Of a stretch of DNA of 64,000 nucleotides, positions 13,261-24,382 are shown one piece after another (positions within the stretch are counted from its first letter, which is position 1; every line of letters starts with the position of its first letter). The stretch lies in contig MNCI01011145.1 of the NCBI GenBank assembly GCA_015680685.1, positions 1,055,780 through 1,119,779 on the forward strand, written 5' to 3'. The DNA is from Gnetum montanum (lineage: Eukaryota > Streptophyta > Gnetopsida > Gnetales > Gnetaceae). A program made the translations under genes and the position numbers. The notes below the pieces were generated by a model. It was not told the DNA's origin and made no database searches. It worked only from the letters and a program-made list of their open reading frames with translations.

Positions 13261-15519
13261 AAATGCACTAACTAGTGAAAACTCAAATCACTAAAGATGA
13301 CAAATGGCAAACTTATGGTGTATAACCAAGGAAATTTGGAGTCCATTTTTTGAATACTTGCCCATGAGTTTAGTCATGGGAGAGATGTCCCATCTTGAAC
13401 CAAGAACTAATAATTGCATTTTCACTTTTCATTTTACAATTTTTTTTATCATTTTCCTATTTCTTCAAAAATTTTCAATTCTTAATATGTCTTACATTTC
13501 TTGATATTTTTCTTTTCTTTGTAATTTTCTCTTTTATTAAGTCATTTCCTTTATGTTTTATGGATTTCTACTATTTGCTTTGTTAATAATGATGTTACCA
13601 ATGATGATGCAAAAGTCAATGCCATGTGTTGGGATTTTGTCTTATGCTATCAAGTCCATTGGATAAATAATTAGGTAATGCAATGAGACCACATCAATAA
13701 AAGATCTTTATTATGAAAGCAATATTGTTCTTCTCAGAAAAAACTAAAATTAACTATTGATCATTGTGCCTTGAATAAAAGGGAAAAGATTAAGTGGGAA
13801 TAGAAAATGGTGTGACCACAAGGGGATTTGTTAGGTTCTCTTCTTAACTTCCTTCGTAAGGACTATAACTCCTCATCGAATGTATCATCACTCTTCCTGT
13901 AGACCGTAAAAGGAAGTATGTCTTTCTATCATGTGATTCCCATTTAGCAAAAAAGAACACACACATATAAATTGGAATAAATACACCTCTCTAAAAATCT
14001 CTTGGGATACAAGCATTGTTTATGGGGTTGAAAAGACATGTTACCCATGCATTAAGACACCCATATAACTAAGGCTCAAATTTATTCCTCACTAATCCCT
14101 AAAACTACTTCATTCTTCTATTTTTCTCTTTTTTTTTGGAGTGATGCTTGTTCTCTATGGTTGTTGTGAACTAATAATGGTAGAAATGAAGGAGCACATT
14201 AATGCAAGCCACTATTAAAGATAGGAACTATGTTGGAAACTTGTATGGATAAGTATGATGATCATCTTAATCAAAATTGATATAAGAACCTATTACAGAC
14301 ATGATAAGGTACCTCACATCCCAATCTCTACAATTCCTTCTCATCCCATTATCACCTCACTACTACATTTAATTATGTACCTAATGGTTTTTTATAGTAT
14401 ATCGTAGGATTCAAACTACGGTGGTTATGTGTTGTTAAAGGCATGATCTACATTTAACTTCTAAGATGCCCATGAACATCTATAGAAGTACTTATGCAAG
14501 GGCATTATGATAGAAGCCTACTTTGAGGAGGATCCATTTACTTGAATTTTATTCATCATGGCTCTGAATCAAAACATCACATCCTTAAAGACATCATGGG
14601 CAACTTCTCTAAAATTATGCATGATTTCAATTAATTTTAATACTTTTATATTGAACTATCCTCCAAATTCAATATATCTTGGTCATCATGTAAACTCAAC
14701 CTTGTCTTTCATGTTTGAAAACTTGTGAGCTTCTAGAGTTGAACTCGTTTGTCATGAGGACTAAGGATGTGACTTTTCAACTTTTTAAATTTTTTCTAAC
14801 ATCCCATTTTCAAACATTATGATAACTAATAGTAAAAAATAATCAAAATGACTTGAATAACTTGATGATTTTAGTTACCTTACAGCCTTGGATAATATGA
14901 TAGTGAAATCATATTACACCTAAATGCTAAAAGTTTTTTGAATTTTGAGCTAACTAAGGATACAAAAAGAGTTAATCATCAAGGAAAAATTATCAAAATT
15001 AATATTAATTGTTTGGTAATCCAAATGATGTCAAATATAATGCCTATGATTGAAGGTCTTTTGGAAGAAAATAAAAAGAGGTAAATAGGAGGATAGAGGA
15101 GGATATGCCCATAGACAAATAGTAGCACATATAAGGATTATAGCTCAAACATCACATGTTGGTTGGATCAATGAAATGATGAGGAAAAATTTTAGTCCAT
15201 TCTTTAAAAATGTTCAACACAAAAAAAAAAAAGCATTAATATAACAACCAAGGCTGAAAGAATAGTCTTCACTAGCAACATCATGAAGATTCATCATCGG
15301 TGGATTTTTTGAAAACTTCTACAATTTTGCAAAATTTGATGTTTGTTTAGTCCCTTTTTTTATATTATAATACATCCACTCGAATAAAATTTTCTAATGT
15401 GGCACTCAAGCTTTGTAATGATAGCCAATCTATTCTTGGCCACCCCACAATTTTTGTAATGGAACTTTGTCCATTTATATATAACTTAAGGATGATTTTT
15501 TATGTCAATCATGGGGGCA
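13261..15519 (+). other. 3' non-coding internal region of element 1
   Basis: It opens with a T-rich stretch (13430-13570), then 'gctatcaagtc' near 13648. Both landmarks recur in the same order downstream of the gag at 56240-56460, and a third shared stretch ('aagggcat' near 14500) matches about 57285. No ORF is recognisable. It ends in the polypurine tract atgggggca (15511-15519) just before the LTR. Confidence 0.6.
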
Positions 15520-16438
15520 TGATGAAGCATCATATGTTAGGTATCAAACTTGTGGGAATATGATGAAGCATAATTTTGTTAAGTATATCAATTAGCTAAG
15601 ATATCATACATGCTATATCACACATGCTACATCATAGATGATACATCGCATTTGCATTCTAGCATTCATTAATGCATCTCAATTGGATGCTACATCGTAG
15701 ATGCTACATCACATCTACAATATTGTAGATGCTATATTACATCTACTATAACTTAGCTACATTGACACCTTCCCATTAACATAGCAAAATGAGTTAACAT
15801 ATGCCCATCAATACAATGTTTATATTTGGCTATAAATGCAAGCACTCACCATGTATTTGGCACCATTTGGTTAGTAGTGTAGCTAAACTCTTACAATTTT
15901 CTCCCATAATCTAAGTAAACAATCAGTGAGTGTCTACAGTGTAGATTTGAGTCAATTTTATGGTATCTTATTCAAGTGGCATTGTACCTAGATACCTTCC
16001 ATGAATGGTAATAAGATTGAGATTAATTCATATTCATTAGAGCACTTTTACTTACAATAGATTTACTTTCAATGCAACTTACTTTCTATGTATTTAGTTA
16101 ATATTTACATTTTCATGCATATTAATCAATTGATGGAATGTTCACAACTAGTTTCAAGCATAAACACATATTCACTTGGTAATCCTAGTAGGGTTATTAC
16201 TTGGTTCACCTAGTAGCATAATACTTGGTAATCCTAGCAATGGATACATAAGTTCAGGACATGTATGGTAAGCTAAGAATAGACACTCATCATTCTTACG
16301 ATAGTTTTAGATTTAATTTTTTATTAATTAGATTAAATAATTAATTTCTATATCATTATTCACTTAGTTTAATACCCCAACAACATAAATAATCATGTGC
16401 CTTTTTTGGAATAAACCATACGTGATAAAGCTATCATT
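15520..16438 (+). repeat. 3' LTR of element 1, left part
   Basis: Starts TGATGAAGCATC right after a polypurine tract. An array of alternating GATGCTACATC / ACATCGTAGATG-type palindromes spans about 15590-15740, then a TATA-like 'ggctataaatgc' near 15830. Further on, 'acttggtaatcctag' near 16177 and 'actcatcatt' near 16288 align with the LTR at 53214-54058. The LTR is cut at 16438 by the element at 16439-21711 and resumes at 21712. Confidence 0.75.
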
Positions 16439-16605
16439 TGTGACATCCCATCCTTGGATGTCATGGAAAACATCTAATATACATTATATTAGACATTATG
16501 TATAAGAAGAAATTATACCAAACATTAAATATATGTAACATTCAACATTAGGCATAAATAAAATACAAAGAAAATGTATAAAGAGAAATAAAAGAATGCT
16601 TTATT
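16439..16605 (-). repeat. Left LTR (partial, cut by assembly gap)
   Basis: Aligns with 21135-21301 at roughly 80% identity by eye, both ending in 'aatgctttatt'. The rest of this LTR lies in or beyond the N run. Confidence 0.7.
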
Positions 16606-16686
16606 NNNNNNNNNNNNNNNNNNNNNNNNNNNNNNNNNNNNNNNNNNNNNNNNNNNNNNNNNNNNNNNNNNNNNNNNNNNNNNNNN
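16606..16686. other. Assembly gap (81 N)
   Basis: Run of N. Sequence right of it does not obviously match the rest of the right LTR, so the true gap may be larger than 81 bases. Confidence 0.99.
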
Positions 16687-16974
16687 AAAATTAAATATTA
16701 TTTTTTTAATACATACTTAATTTTCTAAGATAATGACAAGAGGTGAATTAAAAATCTACCAACCACCAATCACCAGTCCTAACTAAGATCACACAAAGTG
16801 CAACTTGGATCTGGTTACCCAAATGAAGGTAGGGCAAATTCTTTATTCCTAATTTTTATTACCTTAGGTATTTTATTAATCTAATTGAAATAAAAATTAA
16901 ACAATAATTAAAGTAATAAAATTTATCAAATAAAAGTAAGGGTAAGATACTTCCTAATCTTGATCAACCTTATG

Positions 16975-18055
16975 AACTAATGGGAGTAATTGTAATTCTA
17001 CCAAAAGTGGTATATGATCAAATGGTCTTGTTTGGGATGGCAAGGCCTTATCTTGACTCTTCTTAACTTCTTCTTCAGAAATTAACTATAGTAATTTGGT
17101 AGCTTGGAAGAATTGAACATCATACCAAATATAATCTAATGTCTCAATGAAGAATGTTGTTAACCCATCCTCATTAATCATAGTAGAGTAATTGATAAAC
17201 TATGGTTCTTGATGAGTACTATATATCAACATCATCTATTCCTAAATTCTAGAACTGATTTATATATTGAGGATTCAAAGTAAGAAAAATATGCACTAGC
17301 TAATGGAATTTCATCCTAAATTGATGAAAACATCTTTTTCAAATCAAGTTCATCTTCCAAGGATTCCTTTACACATCCATATTTTAAGAATTAATAAACA
17401 CTACTTCCAACTTTTGCATTGAAATCTCCACAAAGAACAAATGGCACTAGATTAGTGTAACTCAGAAATAACTTATTCTTCAAACTTTCTTCTACTTTCT
17501 TAATTAAGTATGCAACTTAACATAGTCTAACATTAAAACATGTTGTTTTGGAAATAAAATACATCTTCTTGATAAATGAACTTTTAGAATCACTGCCAAG
17601 GCTATGTGAGTTTTTTGAAATCTTAACTATTCTTCATTTCCATTACTTGAAGTTTTGGAATTTCTAAAATCATATTTTCTAAACTTCATTTAAATCTTTG
17701 TAACAATTCAAACTTGATTTCTTTATAAAATATCACACAACCATCCATGTTGTGATTTCTACAATATGCTAATCTATATGACTCAAAAGAAGAACTTTCA
17801 TAAGAACTTTTTTTGCTTATAAATACCTCTGTATCCCATCTTTCCCAAGTCTGGTTGGAATTGATATAGAAATTCCCATGGCAAGACTTCTTATAAGCAT
17901 AAGACATTAGCATCCAAATCTTCTGACTCTGATAAGATGTGTGGATATTAATATTCATGCAAATCCAAGGTCTATGATGGACATAGCGGATGTTGTTTCT
18001 CACTCACTAGGAATCTTGCAAGCATGTTATATGTTGCAACCCTCATTCTCATTCT
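16975..18055 (-). pseudogene. CCR4-like deadenylase retrocopy (EEP nuclease), decayed
   Basis: The minus strand reads as a CCR4/NOT-type exo-endonuclease-phosphatase domain, in order: RVATYNMLA (near 18045), HPLCPSQTLDLHEYQ (near 17990), the metal-binding Glu in 'L*EV' (near 17890), LGKMGYRGIYK (near 17845), 'MDGC' (near 17745), VPFVLCGDFNAKVG (near 17440), TLDYIW (near 17145), and ALPSQT...FDHIPLLVE (near 17040-16997). Spacings between the Glu, GDFN and DHI boxes match the family with no intron room, which suggests a processed copy. Stops and several frameshifts disable it. The longest open piece, 17686-18003, is in a wrong frame. It lies in sense orientation inside the non-autonomous LTR element. 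Confidence 0.75.
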
Positions 18056-18775
18056 TGGATTTTCTTCTGAATCATTTCTCTTCATGAGTATCATACTCCT
18101 TGTCAAAATGAGATTTTAGCCTCCATGTTGTTTTGCCATATGTTTTAATTGTAGGACATATTAATATACCTTTTCTTGATGATTGAAGATCGTTCTGTCT
18201 CCTTAACTAATTCTCCAACTAATACATCTACTGATCATTAACTAATACATCAACTAAATAACCACATTGTCTAATTTTAGTAATATATAATAACATACCT
18301 AATTTTTATTAATATTTAACTATATTATCTAATTCTTAATGGCCTTTCTACCCTCCTTAAGAACACTAATTCCGGCAGTGTAACTAATGACATGCCATAG
18401 TGATCTTAAGGTCCCAAAAATCCTAAATTCATTAGGCATAATTTATGATATGAATAAATTATTGGGTACTTGGATGAAAACTCTAACCTCACAATTGAGT
18501 TTAGAAATGGAGAAAATGTTGGAGATGACTATTCATATGTTGAGAATGAACATCCTATGCTCAAATTATGCTAAATTTAAGTTTTTGAGGGTCTTTAGGT
18601 ACTATATCAAGCAAGATGTAAAAAACTAATTTTTGGGGTTCCCTGGGATGGATTTGACTTTACTATTATGTCCAAAATGTTGAAATCTGTAAGAAACGAC
18701 TCTTTATTTATCGAAAAAGGCTTCCAAAATCAAAAGTTATGGCTTCTTGAGTCTAGAAAGTTTTGGCATAAAAAC
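18056..18775. other. Element interior, no gene seen
   Basis: Low-complexity AT-rich sequence upstream (on the minus strand) of the deadenylase copy. The open frame at 18387-18629 shows no recognisable domain. Confidence 0.5.
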
Positions 18776-18843
18776 TGAGACTTCCAGAGAGGTCATCCAT
18801 CCAAATACTACTCTAAAGTGACTATGCTTAATTACAAAATTTT
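18776..18843 (-). ncRNA. 5S rRNA-like fragment
   Basis: The plus strand here, starting gacttccagagaggtcatcc, aligns with the reverse complement of plant 5S rRNA over about 65 bases, covering the pol III internal control region. It also includes 'atactactct' and 'atgcttaa'. Most differences are C/T or G/A. Such 5S pieces are known in Cassandra-type TRIM LTRs and in 5S-derived SINEs. It is a fragment, not a working 5S gene. Confidence 0.7.
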
Positions 18844-19305
18844 TATTCTTGTTATTACAATGGCACCAAATTCAAATTTTGAAAATTATTTTCATGCATT
18901 TCAAATTTAAATTAACAGTTTGACGACAAAAATTTGAATTTTCCATCAATTGATGAAAATTTTAATTTTTTCATTAGTTGATGGGCAATTGAAAATTTTC
19001 TGTCAAATGATGGAGAATTTTTCATTTCATGCTAATGGCAACAATAGCCACAGTGGTGCACTAGCTATGGCTTGGGTGGCTACTTGGCGACGTTGATAGC
19101 TAGGTTGGATGTGTCTAGAGACCATGGTAATGTAGCATTTTCAATTATGGATGCAATGGTGCAGTAGTTTTTCTAGCCTACATGTGGCAACTAGTTCGTT
19201 GCCAAAGCCTATAGAAGGAGGGGGAAAGAGATACATAGCATGGCCTACATAGGGCTGGCGCAAGCTAGATTGGCCCTTACATGGATCTGCAAGGCCATCT
19301 TAGGG

Positions 19306-19429
19306 CCTACATAGCCTTCCCCAAGGCTTATGTGGCCCTCCTTGGGCTCATGTGATCCTTCTCATAGCCTATGTAGCCTTCCCCAAGGCTCACATGGCCC
19401 TCCCTAGGCTTGGGTAATCCTCCTCATGG
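19306..19429 (+). repeat. 62-bp tandem duplication
   Basis: Two adjacent 62-bp copies (19306-19367, 19368-19429) share 'agccttccccaaggct' and 'tggccctcc'. GC-rich for this region and non-coding. Confidence 0.7.
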
Positions 19430-19490
19430 CCTGCGTGGCACATCAACACAACCTACATTGGCAACAAGGATTTTTCTAGGACTGGAGGAG

Positions 19491-19864
19491 GAGGCGATGG
19501 TCAATGGTAGGGGAGGCAATGATCAATGATAGGGGAGGCGATGATCAACACCACAAGAGGCGATGATCCATGGCATGGAAGACAATGACTTACAACATGG
19601 GAGGTAATGATCTGTGGTAGGGGAGGCAATGATCAATGGTAGGAGAGGCAATGATTAGTGGCATGGGAGGCAATGATCGACATCACAAGAGGCGATGATC
19701 GATATCAGGGGAGGTGATGATCAGTGACGCAAGAGGTGATGATCGATGGCATGGGAAGTGATGATCTACAGCATAGGAGGTAATGATTGATGATAGAGGA
19801 GGTGATGATCGATGTCACAAGACACGATGATTGGTGGTAGGAAAGATGATGATCAATGGTGTTG
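19491..19864 (+). repeat. 22-bp minisatellite, 17 copies in perfect register
   Basis: Seventeen consecutive 22-bp units, consensus GAGGCRATGATCRAYGGYAK plus GG or AA, with no indel over 374 bp. The first half of the unit is conserved and the last four to six bases vary (taggg, cacaa, catgg). The minus-strand open frames at 19705-20112 are products of this repeat and of the sequence next to it, not genes. Confidence 0.9.
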
Positions 19865-20119
19865 AAGGTGGCTAAGGGTGCACGCAAGTGGACAAAGAAT
19901 ACAATAGAGGATGAATGTAGAGTGGTGTGACTGTGGAACAATGGGATGCACATGAAGGTTGGCGCATGGTGATAGGGCATGAATTGGTGCAACATGTGGT
20001 GGGTAGTAGGGCATGTGGCAGGTGGTAGATGGAAATGGCAAAGAGACATGGTGTGGTGGGAGCAATAGACAGCCTGTGCGTTGCAATAGCCCTTGTAGGT
20101 CTTGCATGGCACACAAAAC

Positions 20120-21134
20120 TAGTGTAGCCCTTACAAGGCTAGTTCAACTTGCAGGGCCTACATGGCCTAAATTTTTTTAAAAATATTTTATTTTATTTTA
20201 TTTTATTTTTATTATTTATTTTTTTATATACATATGGGCTTGGGTTTGAACCCATGACCTTTTTTTCCAAAATTTTCTTTATTTTTTGTAAATTTTTTAT
20301 TATTATTTTAACCCATCTTGCCTTGATAGTTGACGTAGTGGTTCGGCCAATGACAGGGCAGAGGTTTGGTGTTGGTAAATGGTAATTCCGAGTTAATTCT
20401 CAACACTAAGATTTTAACATTTTTTTTGTTTAAATAATAAATTAATAATTTTAATAATTTAATATCATTTTAATGCATATATAATGAGAAACTTTAAACA
20501 TCAATATCTCTCAAATCATAAGTTCAATCGAGATGAAACTTGTAATGTTGGAATCATCTTGACAAGTATCATGTGTTGGACATAGTCTTAGAGTTCAAAA
20601 ATGAAGTTGATTTTTCAAGAATTAAAAGGACCAAATTAGCCTATTTTGTTGAACTGACATTTCTAGGTTGACATATGATAACTTGAAATCTTCTAGATTA
20701 CTTGGATAGTGAATTTCAACAAAATGAGATCAATTCAAGTCATGGTTACTAACTTTCTTAAAAGAAATTTAACAATGAACCTAATCAATTAATAATTATG
20801 TATTAAGATGGGTAATAGTTACTTGGACCGGTGTATCATTGTCTTACCAACATCTCTTATAATTAATGAATCTTGATAAGGTGTGATCAGATCTTCATCG
20901 ATTAATGATATTCATGAAAGAATTTTGTTGGTTGCTAGGATCTAGATGCTTGATCCATTGTTCATGAAATCAATGAAAAGGTATCTTCTAACTTACATCA
21001 CAGACATATGGTGCATCCGGTGATGATCAATGGCATTCCCTATGTTGTGGCTTCAAGGTTCATCATCAGGTTCATGTTGTAGTTGGCTGATGATTTTGAA
21101 TGGCCTCTAGGTCATGGTTTGCTCCAATGCCAAT
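20120..21134. other. Element interior next to 5' LTR, no gene
   Basis: T-rich tract (20165-20300), then AT-rich leader-like sequence up to the primer-binding site at about 21117-21134. No recognisable coding sequence. Confidence 0.5.
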
Positions 21135-21711
21135 TGTGACATCCTATCCCCGAATGTCACGGAAAACATCCAATATATGTTATATTAGATATTATGCATA
21201 AGAAGACATTATACCAAACATCAAATATATGTAACTTTCAACATTATGTGTAAAGGAAATAATAGAGAAAGTGCAGAAAGAGAAAAAAAAGAATGCTTTA
21301 TTGATATGGAATAGTGTGTATCTGGATCATGCTCTGAGAGTGTTCCTTGGGGTTTTCTTCCTTCGACATCTATCCCTTAGAGGCAATCTAGCACTGCCAC
21401 CACAGCTAGGCCTACAATCTAGCCAGAAGGGATGGCTAGTCCACTTCTTGTCCCACTTCACCTAGCTCTTATGACTTGCCTATACTAGCTCTACCACTCC
21501 ATGTTAACATGACCTCTAAGCCCAAGTATAAATGCCTTAGCTCAAATCCCCAAAGGTTACCTTAGGAGACATGCTCGTTATTACAACCTACCCTTTTGGG
21601 TCTTATTTACAGCTACCCTTTTGGATCTTGTTACGATAATAATAACCCTTGTTATGAAGAGACACCATCTTTGTTTATGCAACAACATCATTTGGGAATG
21701 GGGACATGACA
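21135..21711 (-). repeat. Right (5') LTR of the non-autonomous element
   Basis: Starts TGTGACATCC (21135), matching 16439 onward, and ends ...GACATGACA at 21711. The sequence of the interrupted element-1 LTR resumes directly after it. Confidence 0.65.
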
Positions 21712-21858
21712 CCACTAGTCTAAGTGAGAAGACAACAACCTACGATCAATGCTTAACAATCTAGATACCAACTAGTTCCATCAATGGAATTCAATTGGAT
21801 TGTACATGAATGCTTGTGATTTAGATGGTTGGGCATAAGGGATACTTGATACTCAGCA
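21712..21858 (+). repeat. 3' LTR of element 1, right part
   Basis: 'ctagtctaagtgagaagac' through 'ggttgggcataaggg' aligns with the last part of the LTR at 53214-54058 ('tagtctaggtgggaagac' to 'ggttgagtgtagggg'). It ends CAGCA at 21858, where the relative ends CATCA. Confidence 0.75.
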
Positions 21859-23520
21859 AGGACTAGAGAGACTATTCATGACACCGTGGACAAATGGAGT
21901 ATCATCTATCCTTTATCTATTTAAAGATAACTCCCCCTCAACATGTATCTCTAATTGATTTTCATGTAGGTAATAAGGTTAATCGTCATAACTCTACTAC
22001 TTCCCCTACTATCATGCCCTCCTTATAGGTGTTATCTCCTTCTTTGAATCTTCTACCATTCTTGAATCATAAACCCTAGATGGACCAACATAAGAAGAAA
22101 AAACATTATGTTGGCTCAATTGGAATTCTAAAGATAAAGTTATGTGCACTTAAAGTTTATTAATAAAATACAAATAATAATATTAAAATATCGCAAGTGA
22201 TAATTGAAATCATTGAAAGCACCTGAATAGAAACATACTCATAATACATAATACATAATAATAAAGGCATGCTAGTGAGCCCACATCACAACTAATTTTT
22301 TATGAGTCTTAAATCATTCAATTCATCATGTATTCATTTATGCATAATCCATAAACATAACTGCAATTTTGGTAATTTGTGAAACTATACATCCAAACTC
22401 AATCTTTAACCTATTCACTCCACATGCCTATATTGCATAATTGTATATACTAATCCAAGACAAAAATAGAGGAGAAAGGTAACAACTCACTAGTTAAATT
22501 TGCTAAAGTAAAAAGTTTGAAACAGATATAAAACCCTCAAAAATCGAACAAGACATTGTTTCACTTTAAGTAAGTTTCATACCCATGTATATGTAACTAT
22601 AGTAGTCCCAAATCCAAGTTCAAAGAAAAGTAAAATCCATCCTTGAAGCCAAAAATTTAGATAAATCCTTTACATAGAAGAATTAAGCTTGAAAATCAAT
22701 CTTTATTTAAGAGAATAATGAAAGAAAACATAAATTTGAACCACATATGGGTGTGAAGAAAAAAGAAATGAATGTGATGGGAAAGGTGGTTGGTATTATG
22801 CTTATATAGATAATATATACTTTATTTTATGTTTAAACATATAATTTTCATATGTGCTCTTCATGTCATGGGTCTTCTAACCCTCACTTAATCCTTACTG
22901 AACCTCCTAACTATAGAGATGTGTTGGAACCACATGAGTCACCTAGTCCTCAGCTAACATCCTCCATGTAGAAACGATTTGGGAGCACATGGGTCACCTA
23001 ACCCTCATCAAACATGCACCTAACCATCTCATCATGATATAGTAAGTTTACGTTCTATTATTCCTTTTTAACTAATACCCAATTCAAATATACATAATAG
23101 ACATACTTGAACTCCAAATCAAAATCCATTTGAACCTACGAGACCCATATTAAACACACTACACATTCACATATCAAAATCAAATCCAAGCACCACCTAG
23201 CATAACACTACAATTCAAATGAATAGATGCCAAACCACACATAAAACATAAACACATACCCAATAGTTGCTCTTGTATCTTAGTCCAACATCCTTGCTAG
23301 CCACATCACCTACCTAACATACACACAAGACCATGGTATATAATCATGCTACTTAAGCATGTAAAGACATCATAATCATATCATAAGAGTCCAGGATTAT
23401 AACATATAAGTTGCCATCATATTTAATTAACTTGTCTTCGATAATCACTAAGACTACACACACATAATCATAATGCAATACCCAAGGCCTATGGAAGAGG
23501 TGTAATAAGCTCCTGTCTAT
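21859..23520. other. No gene seen; possible 3' LTR/UTR of the chromovirus fragment
   Basis: AT-rich sequence with no recognisable ORF. It lies just 3' (on the minus strand) of the chromodomain remnant, so it may contain the 3' LTR of that element, but no second LTR copy is in the window to confirm it. Confidence 0.3.
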
Positions 23521-24150
23521 GAGAATCTTCATCCTAGAAGATCTCAGGATGAGCTACCCATACCTTAGTCTCCACTTTCCAAGTAGCTTTTGAGGCATCA
23601 TATCTATTTCACAAAACCTTGGCCATAGAAACAACTTTACTATGTAAATGATGTACCATGTGATCTACAATCTCAACTAGTTGCTTTACATAATTGACAT
23701 TAGGCTATAACTATGTTCCTAAATGATCAATCACATGCTACTTGTTATATATATACCATTACATGGAACTTAACATGTACATGTGCCAATTGAGGAGGTA
23801 ATGCTATCTAATAGGCCACCCTTCCAATCCTCTACAGGACCTCAAAAGGACCAATGTTCATAGGAGCCAATTTCCCATTTAGGCCAAATCATGTAAAGCC
23901 CTTCAAGGGAGAAACATGAAAAAAAATACATGGTCTTCAATTGCAAACTCCAATGGCCTCCAACATCAATTGACATATGCCACCTGCCTATCTTGGGCAA
24001 CTCTCAATTTGTCTCGAATCTCTCGGCCTTGCTTCCTGGTTTGCATCACCAAATCTATGCTCACCTACTAACTATCTTCTCTCATGTCCTAACATAAGGG
24101 TGTTTTGCATAGCCTACCATAGAAGATCTCATATAGCAATACCTACAAAC
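23521..24150 (-). pseudogene. Ty3/gypsy chromovirus fragment: integrase C-terminus and chromodomain
   Basis: Reading leftward: YEIFYGRLCKTPLC (near 24130), then IRDKLRVAQDRQ (near 24005), RPLEFAIEDHVFF (near 23950), GNWLL-type 'GKLAP' region and GPFEVL (near 23850), then a chromodomain-like VVSMAKVL*NRYDASKATW and AHPEIF (23640-23535). This is the typical end of pol in plant chromoviruses (Tekay/Del type). Stops and frameshifts break it, and the 5' part is missing: the similarity ends about 230 bp left of the duplicated region upstream of the TNL gene. Confidence 0.8.
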
Positions 24151-24382
24151 TTTTTTTGACACTTATTAGTATATGCAAACTTACCTTGTGAAAGTATCCA
24201 TCTCAACTATCTTTAGATTACAAAGCACATGCTCTCAACATATTTTTAAAATTTGAAGTCTAAATACGTTTGAGTATTTTAGAATGTTGCAATCTTTATC
24301 TATATGATGTCCTTGTAACCATTTTAACATTTTGTTTTTTAAAAATGATTTTCAGGCTCGCGACCACCGACAAGCATAGACG

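Larger units (their letters stand above)
16439..21711 (-). mobile_element. Non-autonomous LTR element inserted in the LTR of element 1, carrying a host gene copy
   Basis: Direct repeats starting TGTGACATCC at 16439 and 21135 match for about 165 bp, to the point where the assembly gap cuts the left one. Left of the right LTR, 'ggtttgctccaatgcca' (21117-21133) reads on the minus strand as a decayed tRNA-Met primer-binding site, so the element points leftward. The flanks tcatt (16434-16438) and ccact (21712-21716) are a plausible TSD differing by two C/T changes. The flanking LTR sequence is continuous once the element is removed. No gag or pol is present; the interior holds a CCR4-like pseudogene, a 5S-like fragment and tandem repeats. 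The left LTR end is hidden by the gap. Confidence 0.65.

Noticed and set aside
19705-20116. Overlapping minus-strand ORFs of 80-135 codons (His/Cys/Ser-rich)
   Set aside because: They read through the 22-bp minisatellite and the repetitive sequence beside it in several frames at once; no conserved domain.
20235-20345. tRNA-like boxes ('gggtttgaaccc', 'gacgtagtgg') suggesting a tRNA-derived SINE
   Set aside because: The A-like and B-like boxes are in the wrong order and spacing on both strands; no tRNA fold can be drawn.
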